From a virus: a stretch of DNA of 21,650 bases. The DNA is taken from positions 1-21,650 of the IMG/VR virus record IMGVR_UViG_3300033145_002733; one strand, given 5' to 3'. The notes beneath the pieces are model-generated. The model ran no database searches. It worked only from the letters and a program-made list of their open reading frames with translations, and was not told where the DNA came from. Positions 21,493 through 21,650 of this stretch are shown in pieces. The translations under genes were made by a program, and so were the position numbers. The stretch's first letter is position 1, and each line of letters starts with the position of its first letter.

Positions 21493-21527
21493 ATAATACT
21501 CCTCCAATCAACTACGATCACTAAAAT

Positions 21528-21556
21528 ATTTTACAGTATTCCCATAATAAAAACAA
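21528..21556 (-). promoter_or_regulatory. Promoter of pdxST
   Basis: TTGTTT (21551-21556) and TAAAAT (21528-21533) with a 17-base spacer, about 36 bases before the pdxS start. No MocR-type operator is evident. Confidence 0.6.
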
Positions 21557-21598
21557 GTTGGTTTAAAATTTGAAAAAAATATTGATTTATAGAATACA

Positions 21599-21627
21599 AA
21601 ACGCCACAATTTATCAATGTGGCGTTT
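21599..21627. terminator. Terminator upstream of pdxST
   Basis: AAACGCCACA (21599-21608) pairs with TGTGGCGTTT (21618-21627), loop of 9. T-rich sequence follows on both strands but is interrupted; on the minus strand it would end the gene lying beyond the right edge. Confidence 0.7.
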
Positions 21628-21650
21628 GCATATGTTTATTATAAAATTAA

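Overview
The window is a piece of a Firmicute chromosome, most likely a Clostridia of the Desulfotomaculum/Pelotomaculum kind (inference). The evidence is strong Gram-positive ribosome binding sites, a T-box leader, the PdxS/PdxT route to vitamin B6, and a gene order (pdxS, pdxT, serS, tRNA-Ser, tadA) like the Bacillus subtilis origin region. All chromosomal genes lie on the minus strand. From the right edge they are pdxS-pdxT; a T-box leader followed by the 3' scrap of a deleted aminotransferase gene; serA; serS; tRNA-Ser(TGA), tRNA-Ser(GCT), tRNA-Arg(ACG) and tRNA-Arg(CCT). At the far left edge, tadA and the 5' half of a tRNA-Ser(CGA) continue the same order.

Between tRNA-Arg(CCT) and tadA sits a 15.0-kb integrated element (core copies 667-683 and 15685-15701). 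Its right end holds a tyrosine integrase that shares an operon with a Xre-type repressor. A divergent early operon faces it: an excisionase-like HTH protein, a Prim-Pol/DUF3987 replication protein split by one in-frame stop codon, an iteron cluster that looks like a replication origin, and five small proteins ending in a Com-like zinc finger. A late operon follows: HNH endonuclease, P27-type small terminase, large terminase, HK97 portal, a protease-capsid fusion, a multi-HTH/zinc-ribbon protein, a small zinc-ribbon protein and a 53-residue structural-type protein. It closes at a terminator. The left end carries a three-gene operon of unknown function divergent from a small Xre regulator.

The element has a full head and packaging module but no recognisable tail, head-tail connector or lysis genes. 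Its layout (int with repressor, divergent xis-primase-ori, then capsid genes, about 15 kb) matches capsid-forming phage-inducible chromosomal islands: satellites that build their own heads and borrow helper tails. A tail-deleted prophage is the main alternative. Other points of interest are the capsid fusion junction, the iterons, the interrupted primase, the outward promoter that may rescue tadA expression, and the unknown left-end operon.

Insertion separated tadA, which edits A34 of tRNA-Arg(ACG), from the two tRNA-Arg genes upstream of it. A strong outward promoter inside the left end of the element now points at tadA. The truncated tRNA-Ser(CGA) at the left edge suggests a second element just outside the window.
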